Source: Stygiobacter sp. RIFOXYC2_FULL_38_25 (lineage in GTDB: Bacteria; Bacteroidota; Ignavibacteria; Ignavibacteriales; Melioribacteraceae). From it: a stretch of 64,000 bases of DNA. Of the stretch, positions 1 to 8,722 are shown in pieces. The translations under genes and the position numbers were made by a program. The stretch is from NCBI GenBank assembly GCA_001803165.1, contig MHAZ01000020.1, positions 1-64,000 of the forward strand. The letters run 5' to 3'. Numbering within the stretch: position 1 is the stretch's first letter; every line of letters starts with the position of its first letter. Under the pieces are notes generated by a model, which had not been told where the DNA came from, searched no databases, and saw only the letters and a list, made by a program, of their open reading frames with translations.

Positions 1-24
1 CTGTTCAACATTATTATGAATCAT
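1..24 (-). CDS. Start of a gene running off the left edge
   Basis: Only the first eight codons are inside the window (reads MIHNNVEQ). The start is believable because on the minus strand an ATG at 24-22 is preceded by a GGAGG ribosome site at 29-33 with four bases between. No function can be proposed. A perfect 14-bp palindrome at 70-83 lies upstream and could be its operator. Confidence 0.4.
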
Positions 25-69
25 GATACCTCCGAATGAAGTGTTATAAAATAACTCTTCTTCCTTTGG

Positions 70-83
70 GTATCATATGATAC
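70..83. promoter_or_regulatory. Perfect 14-bp palindrome, possible operator
   Basis: GTATCATATGATAC is identical on both strands and lies 45 bases upstream of the gene leaving the left edge. Perfect short palindromes of this kind are typical binding sites for dimeric regulators. That role is an inference; AT-rich sequence makes such a palindrome possible by chance. Confidence 0.3.
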
Positions 84-106
84 TAACTATAAGTGAAATG
101 TTAAAG

Positions 107-226
107 TCCCTCTCCGTCATCCCGAGCGGAGTCGAGGGAAAGGAGAGGGATTTAGGGTGAGGTCGGAAAATTAAATAGCAAAAACTAACCTCTCTCTTTG
201 TCTCCCTCCTTAGTAAGGAGGGAGAG
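107..226. repeat. Composite palindromic repeat, diverged third copy
   Basis: TCCCTCTCC (107-115) pairs with GGAGAGGGA (142-150). It is followed by a GGGTGAGGTC block, a spacer, then a second hairpin CTCCCTCCTT-AGT-AAGGAGGGAG (202-224). The same order of blocks, in the opposite orientation, makes up the two repeats that flank the DUF559 gene at 48.5 and 49.1 kb. Inside the first hairpin sits an extra segment (GTCATCCCGAGCGGAG...) resembling a nested interspersed element. The rest of 25-347 contains nothing else recognisable. Confidence 0.6.
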
Positions 227-347
227 CGGAAGTTTTTTCTTTTCTTGATAATTTACTTCTCTATAGATAAGTTGTAAATAGTAAAGGGGCTCCATTAAAA
301 GCAATTGCCGGGGGAGCCGATTGAATGGAAGTCAATGCGGACCAAAT

Positions 348-881
348 ATGAAAATCAAATGTTTTATTGCTCTTATTGTTTCAAGTATTATCATTTTGTT
401 GAGTAATCCTACTACCGCTTACTCTCAAAATTGGGGTATGAGTTTAGGTATCTCAACAGAAAAAGTTGTTTTTGGAGACGTACTTTACAGAAACAACACA
501 CACTTTTTTCATTTTGGTCTAGGTTATCAATTAACTGATGCAAAGGGAGAGGAAAAATCTGAAAGGAAAACTAATTATGGACTTTCAACTTCTGGAAGCG
601 GTGTTAAATTCTATACTGTGGATTTGGGTTATGGATATGAAATCATTGATACTATAGAATTGTTTGTGGAATTATCAATCGGCCAAAGGAAATATTACAC
701 CAATTATATTGACAAAAGATTTAAGGATGGTGGCTATCATATGATTGATAGAGATGAGATGATAGCTGGGTTGGGTATAGGTGCGAGTTACTCGATTAAT
801 AGTCAATTCAAAGTATTTGCTAGTTATAATAGCATACGAAAACTTGGAGTCGGAGTAAGATACGTTTTCAATCTATACTAA
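348..881 (+). CDS. Secreted outer-membrane beta-barrel-like protein
   Basis: About 177 residues. The N-terminus MKIKCFIALIVSSIIILL followed by TTAYSQ is a signal peptide. The mature part has alternating polar and aromatic strands (LGYQLTD, VDLGYGYEI, VELSIGQR, GLGIGASYSI) and ends in an aromatic residue pattern (VGVRYVFNLY) typical of outer-membrane beta-barrels that use a C-terminal aromatic signature. Its size suits an eight-stranded OmpX/OprF-like barrel. I chose the ATG at 348 over the in-frame TTG at 321 because it starts the signal peptide directly. It stands alone between a repeat region and a convergent reductase gene. Exact function unknown. Confidence 0.65.
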   Translation: MKIKCFIALIVSSIIILLSNPTTAYSQNWGMSLGISTEKVVFGDVLYRNNTHFFHFGLGYQLTDAKGEEKSERKTNYGLSTSGSGVKFYTVDLGYGYEIIDTIELFVELSIGQRKYYTNYIDKRFKDGGYHMIDRDEMIAGLGIGASYSINSQFKVFASYNSIRKLGVGVRYVFNLY

Positions 882-997
882 TGTATTTGTCTGAAGATAA
901 AAAGCCGGAAAAGAGCTTACAGTTCTATAATGCTTTTCCACTCTTCACTCTACGCTCGGAATTTATCCGCCATCTTCTTGGCGGACTCGATACTAAG

Positions 998-1876
998 TTA
1001 CGGAATGTCTTGTCCGTGCGACGCCACCCAAATCTTAAACCACTCTTCGCGGGTTAGATTTACATTCAATCCTTTCATAGCCGCTTTAATTCTATCAATT
1101 TTGCCGGTGCCGAGTACAATAACAAAATTCACCGGATGGACGAGTAACCACGCGGCGGCAATCGCGTCAATTTCAACTTGGTATTTGTATGCAATCTCAA
1201 ACAAAACATTTCTCACGCGGTTGGCTTTCTCGCTATTCTCGTGGAAAATTCTTCCTCCGGCAAATGGCGACCAGACCATTGGCGGAATTCTTTTCTCTTG
1301 CAAGAAATCTATGTTGCCTTTATCAAAATGTTCTGTGCAGAGAACTGAAGCTTCAATCTGATTTGTTACCAAAGGGAAGTCTAATCTGGATTGAAGCAAA
1401 TTAAGCTGATGGGGCAAAAAATTTGAAACACCAAAGTGAAGAACCTTTCCGCTTTGCTTAAGCTCGTTCATAGCTTCAGCAACTTCATCTGCGTTCATCA
1501 AAGGATCGGGGCGGTGAATGAGAAGAACATCGAGATAATCTGTGTTTAGGTTGCGCAGAGAATTTTCAGCAGACCACAAAATGTGCGCTTTGGAGGTATC
1601 GTAAGAGTGCATTAAAAATTCCGGGTAACGGGGAGTCGCAAGTTTAATTCCGCACTTTGAAACAAGCTGAACCTTTTCTCTTAACGATGTATTTTCTTTT
1701 AAGATGTTGCCGAAGATGTTTTCGCAAGAATATTGTCCGTAAATATCGGCATGGTCAATTGTGGTTATTCCAAGCTCGAGTGATTGATTTACAAGTTCAT
1801 GTAATTGATGTGAGTTGTAGTTCCACTCTTTAGCCCGCCAGAAACCGAGCGAGAACCGGGACATTTTGAATTCCAT
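998..1876 (-). CDS. Aldo/keto reductase (YdhF-like)
   Basis: A 292-residue NADPH-dependent oxidoreductase of the aldo/keto reductase family, expected to fold as a TIM barrel and to reduce carbonyls in the cytoplasm. The catalytic tetrad is visible: Asp41 and Tyr46 in DHADIYG, Lys74 in SKCGIK and His121 in LLIHRPDP. The overall pattern (FSLGFWRAKEWN, ITTIDHADIYG) resembles E. coli YdhF more than classical AKRs. The N-terminus is a few residues shorter than YdhF. It is transcribed alone and diverges from the methyltransferase gene at 1.95 kb. Substrate cannot be deduced. Confidence 0.88.
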   Translation of the reverse strand: MEFKMSRFSLGFWRAKEWNYNSHQLHELVNQSLELGITTIDHADIYGQYSCENIFGNILKENTSLREKVQLVSKCGIKLATPRYPEFLMHSYDTSKAHILWSAENSLRNLNTDYLDVLLIHRPDPLMNADEVAEAMNELKQSGKVLHFGVSNFLPHQLNLLQSRLDFPLVTNQIEASVLCTEHFDKGNIDFLQEKRIPPMVWSPFAGGRIFHENSEKANRVRNVLFEIAYKYQVEIDAIAAAWLLVHPVNFVIVLGTGKIDRIKAAMKGLNVNLTREEWFKIWVASHGQDIP

Positions 1877-1950
1877 ACTTTACCATAATTCTTATTGATG
1901 ATATGCAATATACTGTTTAGATTGGATTTGTATAAAAAGTGACTAAAAAA

Positions 1951-2943
1951 ATGTTGAACAATCTGGTAAACAAAAACGATTTAAAAGAAGTAATACGACG
2001 AGTCAAGAGTAACCCCAATTTAGCCGGTTCAATCGCACGAAAATTTTTTTCAACCAAGAATAACAGAGCTATACAAGCTTGGTCTCATGTTTCTGCGCCG
2101 CAAGACAAGTGGTGGTACATTCCGGAAGTGATTAGTCGCTGGAATTATTTGATTACGGGTGATTACAATCTCGACTATTATGCCTATATCACAGAAAAAT
2201 ATTTGCGGAATGAGGGAAAATACAAGGCGCTTTCTTTGGCTTGCGGAACGGGTTCGCGAGAAATTGAATGGGCTAAGACAAACAGGTTCGGTGCAATAGA
2301 TGCTTTTGATGCTTCACCGAAGAGAATAGGCTTTGCAAAATCTCAAGCGGAAAAAGAAAATTTATCTGATATCATTTCTTTTAATGTTGGGAATGTGATA
2401 GATGTTCGCCCAAATGAAAGCGAATATGATCTTTTTCTAGGGGAGCAATCTTTGCATCATTTTTCTCCTTTGAATGAAGTAGTAGAAAAAATTAAATATT
2501 CCGTAAAGCCCAATGGATTAATTATAGTTAATGAATATGCCGGTCCGGATAGGTTTCAGTGGAGTGAAGAGCAAGTTTATTACGCTAAAGAACTATTGAT
2601 TAAACTCCCGGAAAAATACAGAACGTTTTATAACAGCGTGGAAATCAAAAGCGATATATATAAGCCTGGCAGGATGAGAATGATTATGAATGATCCTTCC
2701 GAAGCAATAGAATCAAGCAAAATATTACCGCTATTCTCAAAGAATTTTGAACTGCTGGAATTTAAACCTTGTGCCGGTACTCTGCTTCATCTTGTTTTTG
2801 ATGGAATTGCTCACAATTTTTTGAACGAAGAAACAGTAACGAAAGAACTGCTTAAAATGTGTTTTGATTTTGAAGATACGCTGTTAACACAGAAGAAAAT
2901 AGAAAGTGATTTCATTTTTGTGATGTATAGAAACAAAAAGTAA
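1951..2943 (+). CDS. SAM-dependent methyltransferase
   Basis: About 330 residues with a class I Rossmann methyltransferase core. The SAM-binding glycine motif is LSLACGTGSREIEWA (near residue 95); the acidic ribose-binding residue follows in AIDAFDASP. A QSLHHF segment after motif II is typical of small-molecule methyltransferases. The first 90 residues are an added N-terminal region of unknown role. A GTG at 1939 is in frame and could be used instead; neither start has a strong ribosome site. The gene lies four bases before the YiiX-like hydrolase, so the two are probably one transcript. Substrate unknown. Confidence 0.8.
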   Translation: MLNNLVNKNDLKEVIRRVKSNPNLAGSIARKFFSTKNNRAIQAWSHVSAPQDKWWYIPEVISRWNYLITGDYNLDYYAYITEKYLRNEGKYKALSLACGTGSREIEWAKTNRFGAIDAFDASPKRIGFAKSQAEKENLSDIISFNVGNVIDVRPNESEYDLFLGEQSLHHFSPLNEVVEKIKYSVKPNGLIIVNEYAGPDRFQWSEEQVYYAKELLIKLPEKYRTFYNSVEIKSDIYKPGRMRMIMNDPSEAIESSKILPLFSKNFELLEFKPCAGTLLHLVFDGIAHNFLNEETVTKELLKMCFDFEDTLLTQKKIESDFIFVMYRNKK

Positions 2944-2947
2944 GCGT

Positions 2948-4411
2948 ATGAAAAGAAAAATACTCTACATACTCGGCACGCTGCTATTCTTCTATTTAAT
3001 ATTGCTTATTCCTACCGAGAGTGTAATTACTCCAAAACTTGCAGCTAAGAAGCTGTTTGTCTGGGATAGAGATTCGCTTTGGCGCTCTTTGGAAAATGAG
3101 TATGTTAAATCAAAATCGCTTGGCTGCGAAAAGTTAGAAAGCCAAATCTTTAGAAACTTTGCATTTATTAATTCTTTATCGGATGAAATTACTAATCAAA
3201 AATTGCAACCAAGTGATCCGTTATTTGAGGACATTGGACAAGTGATGTTTTCAACGGCAGCTCTTATTGGTGGCTGCGAAAAACACACAGAGGAGTTTGT
3301 TGATTTGTTTTCCAAAGTAAGAAGCGTTATTAAGAATGAATCGCGTGAATGGAATTTGAAAGACATTATAGTGCGCCAAACACTCTACAAAATTATTTAC
3401 GGCGGAAGAGCCGCTGTAGAGGAGCTACTGCTTCAATCAAAAAAAGAAAATATACAAGAGCTTACTCTTGGCGATGATGAAGAATCCGCGACACCATACA
3501 CAAGTATTCTCGGAGTGAAAATTCATAGCGGGGATATTTTGGTTTCGCGCGGCGGAGCGCCGACCTCGGCATTAATCGCGCGTGGAAATGATTACCCGGG
3601 AAATTTCTCTCACGTTGCATTGGTGTATGTTGATGATGAAACAAAACTTCCTTACATCATTGAATCTCACATAGAGAGGGGCGTTACAATCTCCAGTATT
3701 TATGATTATCTGAAAGACAAAAAATTGCGTGTGATGGTTTTGCGTCTTCGAAAAGATTTACAGCAATTGCAGATTGATCCGATGCTTCCGCGCAAAGCAG
3801 CCCGGCTTGCATATCAAAGAGCCGAAGCCGAACACATTCCTTACGATTTCGAAATGGATTTTAGCAATGATGATAAATGGTTCTGCTCGGAAGTTGCTTC
3901 ATCAACTTATAAGAAACTGGGCGTAAATCTCTGGATGTCAGTTTCAAGTATTTCAACTTTGGGAACTGCAAAATGGCTTGCCGGATTTGGTGTAACACAC
4001 TTCGAAACACAAGAGCCCTCCGATCTCGAATACGACCCGCAGCTAAAAGTCGTAGCAGAGTGGAGAAATCCGGAAACACTTTATCAAGATCATGTTGATA
4101 ATGCAATTGTGGAAGCTCTGCTTGATGAAGCCAATGAAGGAAAAGAACTTTCTTACGACTGGTATATGCTTCCGTTTGCGCGGTTGATGAAATTCTACAG
4201 TGTGATTCAAAATAAATTTGGCGCTGAAGGAAGTATTCCGGAAGGAATGAGTGCTGAATCGGGACTCAGACACAAAAAATATGAAAGTATTTTCAATTCG
4301 ATAAAAGAGAAAGTTTTAGTTGATGCTGAGAAGTTTGCAAAAGAAAATCATTATCAACCACCTTATTGGAAAATTGTTGGCTTTGCTAAAAAGTATGCAA
4401 AAGAAAATTAG
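2948..4411 (+). CDS. YiiX-like permuted papain/NlpC-P60 cysteine hydrolase
   Basis: A 487-residue protein with an N-terminal membrane anchor (about residues 5-24). The central domain (about 185-340) carries the circularly permuted papain-like signature of the YiiX/YebB family: the catalytic His in FSHVALVY (near 221) precedes the catalytic Cys in WFCSEVASS (near 313). GDILVSRGG opens the domain. Family members are thought to cut amide or ester bonds in lipids or peptidoglycan, and the anchor implies action at the membrane. The helical N-terminal and C-terminal extensions are unassigned. It follows the methyltransferase gene by four bases. Confidence 0.75.
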   Translation: MKRKILYILGTLLFFYLILLIPTESVITPKLAAKKLFVWDRDSLWRSLENEYVKSKSLGCEKLESQIFRNFAFINSLSDEITNQKLQPSDPLFEDIGQVMFSTAALIGGCEKHTEEFVDLFSKVRSVIKNESREWNLKDIIVRQTLYKIIYGGRAAVEELLLQSKKENIQELTLGDDEESATPYTSILGVKIHSGDILVSRGGAPTSALIARGNDYPGNFSHVALVYVDDETKLPYIIESHIERGVTISSIYDYLKDKKLRVMVLRLRKDLQQLQIDPMLPRKAARLAYQRAEAEHIPYDFEMDFSNDDKWFCSEVASSTYKKLGVNLWMSVSSISTLGTAKWLAGFGVTHFETQEPSDLEYDPQLKVVAEWRNPETLYQDHVDNAIVEALLDEANEGKELSYDWYMLPFARLMKFYSVIQNKFGAEGSIPEGMSAESGLRHKKYESIFNSIKEKVLVDAEKFAKENHYQPPYWKIVGFAKKYAKEN

Positions 4412-4449
4412 TATTAGAAATATCAATTGGGTGTAGCTTCGCAGTTCAT

Positions 4450-4537
4450 GCTCTTGCTCGTGATCTTAATCTTGATCGTCTTTAGTGAAGTGTAAGCAGA
4501 TCAAGGTCAAGAGCCAGCCTCGCGTTGCCGGAGGCAA
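4450..4537. repeat. Intergenic inverted repeats
   Basis: The 208-bp gap before the transporter gene holds an imperfect inverted repeat (GCTCTTGCTCGTGATC at 4450 against GATCAAGGTCAAGAGC at 4499; 12 of 16 positions pair). Next to it is a GC-rich hairpin, TTGCC-GGA-GGCAA (4525-4537), set in a CCAGCCTCGCG...GGCGGGT context. The GC-rich part contrasts with its AT-rich surroundings and looks like an inserted interspersed palindrome. No promoter was recognised with confidence. Confidence 0.45.
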
Positions 4538-4619
4538 GGCGGGTAAGATCAAGATTGTAACAACGATGAAGATTAACTTAACATGAAATAACACAAAAGC
4601 ATTAACTCTTGGAGGTAGA

Positions 4620-6083
4620 ATGTCTCTGCAAGAAAAATCAATCGGCTTTAAGCGGGAACTTGGACTGCTTGATTCAACGATGATTGTCGTTGGCTCAATG
4701 ATCGGCTCCGGAATATTTATTGTGAGCGCTGATATTGCGCGCACTGTTGGCTCCAGCGGACTTCTTCTATTAGTTTGGTTAATCACCGGAGTAATTACTT
4801 TGATTGGCGCGTTAAGTTATGGCGAGCTTGCATCATTAATGCCCTTTGCCGGCGGGCAATATGTTTACATACGCGAAGCCTACAATCCCCTAGTTGGTTT
4901 TTTGTATGGCTGGACATTGTTTCTCGTAATTCAAACAGGAACGATTGCCGCAGTTGCAGTTGCGTTCGCAAAATATACCGGAGTTATAATTCCTTGGTTT
5001 AGCCCAAGCAATGTCTTGCTCGAGCTTGCCGGATTAAAAATCTCGGCGGCTCAATTACTGGCTATTGTAAGCGTAGTCTTTCTGACATTTGTAAATGTTG
5101 GCGGAGTTAAAGAGGGAAGATTTGTCCAGAATATTTTTACTGTTTCTAAAACAATTGCGCTGCTTGGTTTGATTGTACTTGGCTTCATCATTGGCTCAAA
5201 TACCGATGTTATTTCAGCTAACTTTACAGACATGTGGAGCGCAAAACAAATTCATCTAAAGAATGGATTGATTGATGTAATTGAACCGCTTGCCGGGTTT
5301 GCCGTTATAGCGGCAATTGGAACAGCTATGGTTGGCTCACTTTTCTCAAGTGTTGCGTGGGAAAATATTACATTCATTGCCGCAGAAGTTAAAGACCCAA
5401 AGAAAGTAATTCCCTGGAGTTTGTTTCTTGGAACAATGATTGTAACTGTGCTTTACATTCTTGCGAATGTTGCCTACTTAGTTGTTCTTCCTCTTCAAGG
5501 CGATCCTTCTGCTAATAGTGTTGCCGGAATGGGAATTCAATTTGCGGCTGAAGACAGAGTTGGCACTGCGGCGGCACATTTTATTTTTGGCGATGTAGCT
5601 GTTGCAGTTATGGCAGTCTTAATTATGATCTCTACATTTGGTTGCAACAACGGGTTAATCTTAGCCGGCGCGCGTGTTTACTATGCTATGGCAAAAGATA
5701 ATTTGTTTTTCAAAGTAACGGGTGAGTTAAACAGCAAGTCTGTTCCGGCAAAAGCTTTGTGGATTCAAGCGATTTGGACAAGCTTACTTTGCCTTTCCGG
5801 CACATACGGTCAGCTTCTCGATTATGTTGTGTGTACTGTGCTAATCTTCTACATACTAACAATTGCCGGTGTGTTTATTTTGAGGAAGCGGCTGCCAAAT
5901 GCCGAACGCCCATATAAAGCATTTGGCTATCCGTATCTGCCGGCGCTCTACATTTTCCTGGCGGCGTCAATTTCAATTATTCTATTAATCTACAAACCGG
6001 ATTCAACTTGGCCCGGTTTACTAATTGTTGCGCTTGGAATTCCGGTTTATTTTATCTGGAATAAATTTCGTGCGAAATCGTAA
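4620..6083 (+). CDS. APC-family amino acid permease
   Basis: A 487-residue integral membrane transporter with about 12 hydrophobic helices. The first helix contains the APC substrate/ion site GSMIGSGIF, an unwound-helix motif of the amino acid/polyamine/organocation superfamily. FAGGQYVYIREAYNP in TM3 and AWENITFIAAEVKDPKKVIP after TM6 are typical of the LAT/YfnA-like bacterial branch. It probably imports or exchanges amino acids at the inner membrane. The start is fixed by GGAGG at 4611-4615. The gene for the receiver-like/DUF3052 protein follows after 17 bases, so both are probably co-transcribed. Substrate cannot be told from sequence. Confidence 0.88.
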   Translation: MSLQEKSIGFKRELGLLDSTMIVVGSMIGSGIFIVSADIARTVGSSGLLLLVWLITGVITLIGALSYGELASLMPFAGGQYVYIREAYNPLVGFLYGWTLFLVIQTGTIAAVAVAFAKYTGVIIPWFSPSNVLLELAGLKISAAQLLAIVSVVFLTFVNVGGVKEGRFVQNIFTVSKTIALLGLIVLGFIIGSNTDVISANFTDMWSAKQIHLKNGLIDVIEPLAGFAVIAAIGTAMVGSLFSSVAWENITFIAAEVKDPKKVIPWSLFLGTMIVTVLYILANVAYLVVLPLQGDPSANSVAGMGIQFAAEDRVGTAAAHFIFGDVAVAVMAVLIMISTFGCNNGLILAGARVYYAMAKDNLFFKVTGELNSKSVPAKALWIQAIWTSLLCLSGTYGQLLDYVVCTVLIFYILTIAGVFILRKRLPNAERPYKAFGYPYLPALYIFLAASISIILLIYKPDSTWPGLLIVALGIPVYFIWNKFRAKS

Positions 6084-6100
6084 GTGAAAGAATAAAGAAA

Positions 6101-6886
6101 ATGAAAAAGAGGATTGTCTATTTTCACTGGAATCAAGATGAAGCAGCGGCGAACGCCAAGAAAATGAAATCGCTGGGTGTTGAGGTTGAACTTGGCGTGC
6201 TTAATTCTCAATCAGATTTCAAAACTATTAGAAATAATCCGCCGGATATTTTTGTGATTGATCTCAGCCGGCTTCCATCTCACGGAAGAGAGGTTGGAAC
6301 CGGTTTGAGATCGTATAAATCCACAAAGCATATTCCGATCATTTTCCTTGAAGGGGAAAAAGAAAAAGTTGAGAAGGTAAAGCAAGTCCTTCCGGATGCA
6401 ACATTTTGTACGTGGAAAGACTTGAAAGCTGGAATTAAGGAAGCTGAAAGTATTGATACTGTAAAGCTGATTCCGAAGAAAAATATTTTGCAAGCATACT
6501 GGAACACACCGCTTCCCCAAAAACTTGGTTTAAAAGAAAACAGTATTGTTGGATTGATTGATCCACCGAGAAAACTGAAAGAAATTCTTGGCGAACTTCC
6601 TCAAGGAGTGAAGCTTGTTAAAAATCCCAAGAAGCAGTGCGAACTATTTTTGCTGTTCACGCTATTTATGGGTGGACTTGAAAGCAATTTTGATGAAATG
6701 AATAAACTGCTTTCCGAAAAAGGCTCAGTTTGGATATTGTGGCCGAAGAAAACAAGTGGAATTGAATCCGACTTAAACCAGAACGAAGTTAGGAACTACG
6801 GATTGGCAAGAGGTTTTGTGGATTACAAAGTTTGCTCGTTTGATGAAACCTGGAGCGGATTAAAATTTTGTAGGCGTAAAAAGTGA
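6101..6886 (+). CDS. Receiver-like domain fused to DUF3052
   Basis: 261 residues in two parts. Residues 1-115 look like a degenerate response-regulator receiver: beta strand MKKRIVYFHWN, later PDIFVIDLSRLPSHGREVG, where Asp falls at the usual phospho-acceptor strand, then IPIIFLEG. Residues 150-260 match the DUF3052 pattern: IVGLIDPP, a GSVWILWPKKTSG strand-loop, DLNQNEVRNYGLARGFVDYKVCSFDETWSGLKF. DUF3052 has no established function. The classical acidic pocket at the start of a receiver is absent, so phosphorylation is doubtful. It follows the transporter by 17 bases and is closed by a strong terminator. Confidence 0.7.
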   Translation: MKKRIVYFHWNQDEAAANAKKMKSLGVEVELGVLNSQSDFKTIRNNPPDIFVIDLSRLPSHGREVGTGLRSYKSTKHIPIIFLEGEKEKVEKVKQVLPDATFCTWKDLKAGIKEAESIDTVKLIPKKNILQAYWNTPLPQKLGLKENSIVGLIDPPRKLKEILGELPQGVKLVKNPKKQCELFLLFTLFMGGLESNFDEMNKLLSEKGSVWILWPKKTSGIESDLNQNEVRNYGLARGFVDYKVCSFDETWSGLKFCRRKK

Positions 6887-6899
6887 AATTGTAGAAACA

Positions 6900-6927
6900 A
6901 AAAGACCCCGCTGGTGCGGGGTCTTTT
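6900..6927. terminator. Rho-independent terminator
   Basis: An 11-12 bp perfect stem, AAAGACCCCGC-TGGT-GCGGGGTCTTT, flanked by A and T runs on both sides. It lies between convergent genes (ends 6886 and 6947) and can serve both. Confidence 0.9.
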
Positions 6928-6946
6928 GTAAATATCATTTTAAGGT

Positions 6947-8203
6947 TTATAACGCATCTTCTTTCTTTTCGTCATATCTCACAACATGTTTCTTTCTTCC
7001 TTTCATGAAGAACGCAATTACTAAAAATACTATTACTGCGCCGCCGCCAATGTAAACCCAATTAAGTGAAGAGCCTGGAGCTACTTTCTCTTTCCACTTT
7101 GCAATGTGAGAATCAATTGAATCTTTGTTCGCGTCGGTCATCATATTATTTTCAATCAAAATTGGAATCCAAACCGGCTCTACAACTCTGAAGTAAACAC
7201 TGTCGGTAAAAGCGTTGTAAATATTTTCTGATTCACCGCCGCTCTTAACGCCAAGGTTTTTAATTTCATCGCCAACAAATGATTCAACGCTGTTAACAAA
7301 TTGTTCGCCCGATTTGAATTGCAGCATAGCAATTTTCTTTTCGCGGAAAAGTTTGTTTACCTGTCCCCACATTTCATCGTTAACTCGAATGTTCCAATCG
7401 GCAAACATTGCGTCTATGTTTGCAATCTGAGCAGTCTTGTCTTTTCTATTCAAATATACTTCTGCTAACTTCGGTCCAATCTGGCGCCAAACCTTGTTAA
7501 AGTCTTTGTATTGCTTTTTCATTTCGCCAAGATCAGCTGGAGTCATTTGCGTTACTTTCATAAACTGAACGTTATCGGCAATTGTTCTCTCGATATTGTA
7601 AAACAGATTTCCGGCATCAACTTTTGTGTAGATGTTTTGCTTTTCTGCTTCATTAAGTCCGCCAGGAAGCTGAACAAACTGAGCTAATAAGCTGTCAACA
7701 ATTCCGCGTACAAGTTCATCTCTCTGCTGAATGTTAGCTTTTAGTTGAGCAACAAGCTTTTGAAGCGAGGCAATTGTCTGCGCGTCTTTTGCAGAACGGA
7801 TTTGCAAAGTTCTTATCTGCGCGATCAAACCTTGGTTTTCTTGGCTTATCGTAGAAATTTTGTCTTTTAGAGTTCCTACTTCTGTGGTGAGTTCTGTAAT
7901 CTGTGTGAAATCGCCTTTGCGTATTTCTACAGCGCGTTCAATCTTAGAAAAAGATGATTCAAAATTTTCCGGATAAAGTGAGTTATCAAGCAAACCTTTA
8001 TCGGCGAGAAATTCCGATTTCAGCATGGCTATGTTTTCCGAAATTGTATTGCACTCATCGAGAGAGGTAGCATTTTTAATTGCTGTTTCAAGCTGCTGGT
8101 AGCGGGCTTTGAAATTTTGTGTCTTCTCGTAATCGGATTGTGCTCTAAGTGTCGCCCCAAACGCAATAGCAAAAAAAACAATTAGGAATAATTTTGTTCT
8201 CAT
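6947..8203 (-). CDS. Secreted coiled-coil protein with C-terminal membrane anchor
   Basis: 418 residues. A signal peptide (MRTKLFLIVFFAIAFGATLRAQ) is followed by helical sequence with heptad character, strongest around residues 95-165 (TTEVGTLKDKISTISQ..., SLQKLVAQLKANIQQ), a further helical domain, then one transmembrane helix near the end (about 380-400, VYIGGGAVIVFLVIAFFMKG) and a short basic tail. The topology places the bulk in the periplasm. No catalytic motif or family was recognised. It begins five bases after the lipoprotein gene, so the two form an operon and probably work together in the envelope. Confidence 0.7.
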   Translation of the reverse strand: MRTKLFLIVFFAIAFGATLRAQSDYEKTQNFKARYQQLETAIKNATSLDECNTISENIAMLKSEFLADKGLLDNSLYPENFESSFSKIERAVEIRKGDFTQITELTTEVGTLKDKISTISQENQGLIAQIRTLQIRSAKDAQTIASLQKLVAQLKANIQQRDELVRGIVDSLLAQFVQLPGGLNEAEKQNIYTKVDAGNLFYNIERTIADNVQFMKVTQMTPADLGEMKKQYKDFNKVWRQIGPKLAEVYLNRKDKTAQIANIDAMFADWNIRVNDEMWGQVNKLFREKKIAMLQFKSGEQFVNSVESFVGDEIKNLGVKSGGESENIYNAFTDSVYFRVVEPVWIPILIENNMMTDANKDSIDSHIAKWKEKVAPGSSLNWVYIGGGAVIVFLVIAFFMKGRKKHVVRYDEKKEDAL

Positions 8204-8208
8204 CTTTT

Positions 8209-8658
8209 CTACCTCATTAAACCTTTGAAATTGAGCAGGTACTTGTTTGGGTTATCAAGCAATTCTATGTTTGGGGATTTCTGATTAAAAGCCGGCGCTG
8301 TAAGTCCGCGCTGTTCCGAAATTAGAATTTTATTTTCAAGCTGCATTCCGCTTTCTATGGATTTAAAAACATAAACGTTCTTAAACTCTTTTGCCGTGAT
8401 AAAATAGTAACCGGCTTTATCCCGTATGATTCTGACTTCCTTGCCAATGTAGTTTGTAGAGTCTTGAAACTCTTCAAAGAAAAGAGGCTTTACGTTGAGA
8501 GTGAAAGAATAACGTTGTTCGATTACGTTTCCCTTCACATCAACTTTTAGAGCATTCTCAATAGGCCATGCATATTCTGCCGGTTTGAGAGTTAAAGTTG
8601 AACAAGCAATTGCAGTAATAAGAAGCACCAACAATGCGAAAGCATTCCTAAATCGCAT
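8209..8658 (-). CDS. Predicted lipoprotein
   Basis: 149 residues with a type II signal peptide: basic start MRFR, hydrophobic stretch, and lipobox ITAIAC with Cys at residue 19. The mature part is a small beta-rich domain (VIEQRYSFTLNVKPLFFEEF, KEVRIIRDKAGYYFIT) with no recognised family. It is the first gene of a two-gene operon with the downstream coiled-coil anchored protein, suggesting an envelope complex. It diverges from the MFS transporter gene, sharing a 64-bp intergenic region. Confidence 0.7.
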   Translation of the reverse strand: MRFRNAFALLVLLITAIACSTLTLKPAEYAWPIENALKVDVKGNVIEQRYSFTLNVKPLFFEEFQDSTNYIGKEVRIIRDKAGYYFITAKEFKNVYVFKSIESGMQLENKILISEQRGLTAPAFNQKSPNIELLDNPNKYLLNFKGLMR

Positions 8659-8722
8659 GAAAATCCTCCGGCTAATTTTTAACTAATGAAACATAATGAA
8701 TTAGCAACTCTTTTGTAAGAGG

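Noticed and set aside
930-1361. Long plus-strand reading frame opposite the aldo/keto reductase
   Set aside because: The opposite strand encodes a full enzyme with the catalytic tetrad; the plus frame has no recognisable motif or ribosome site.
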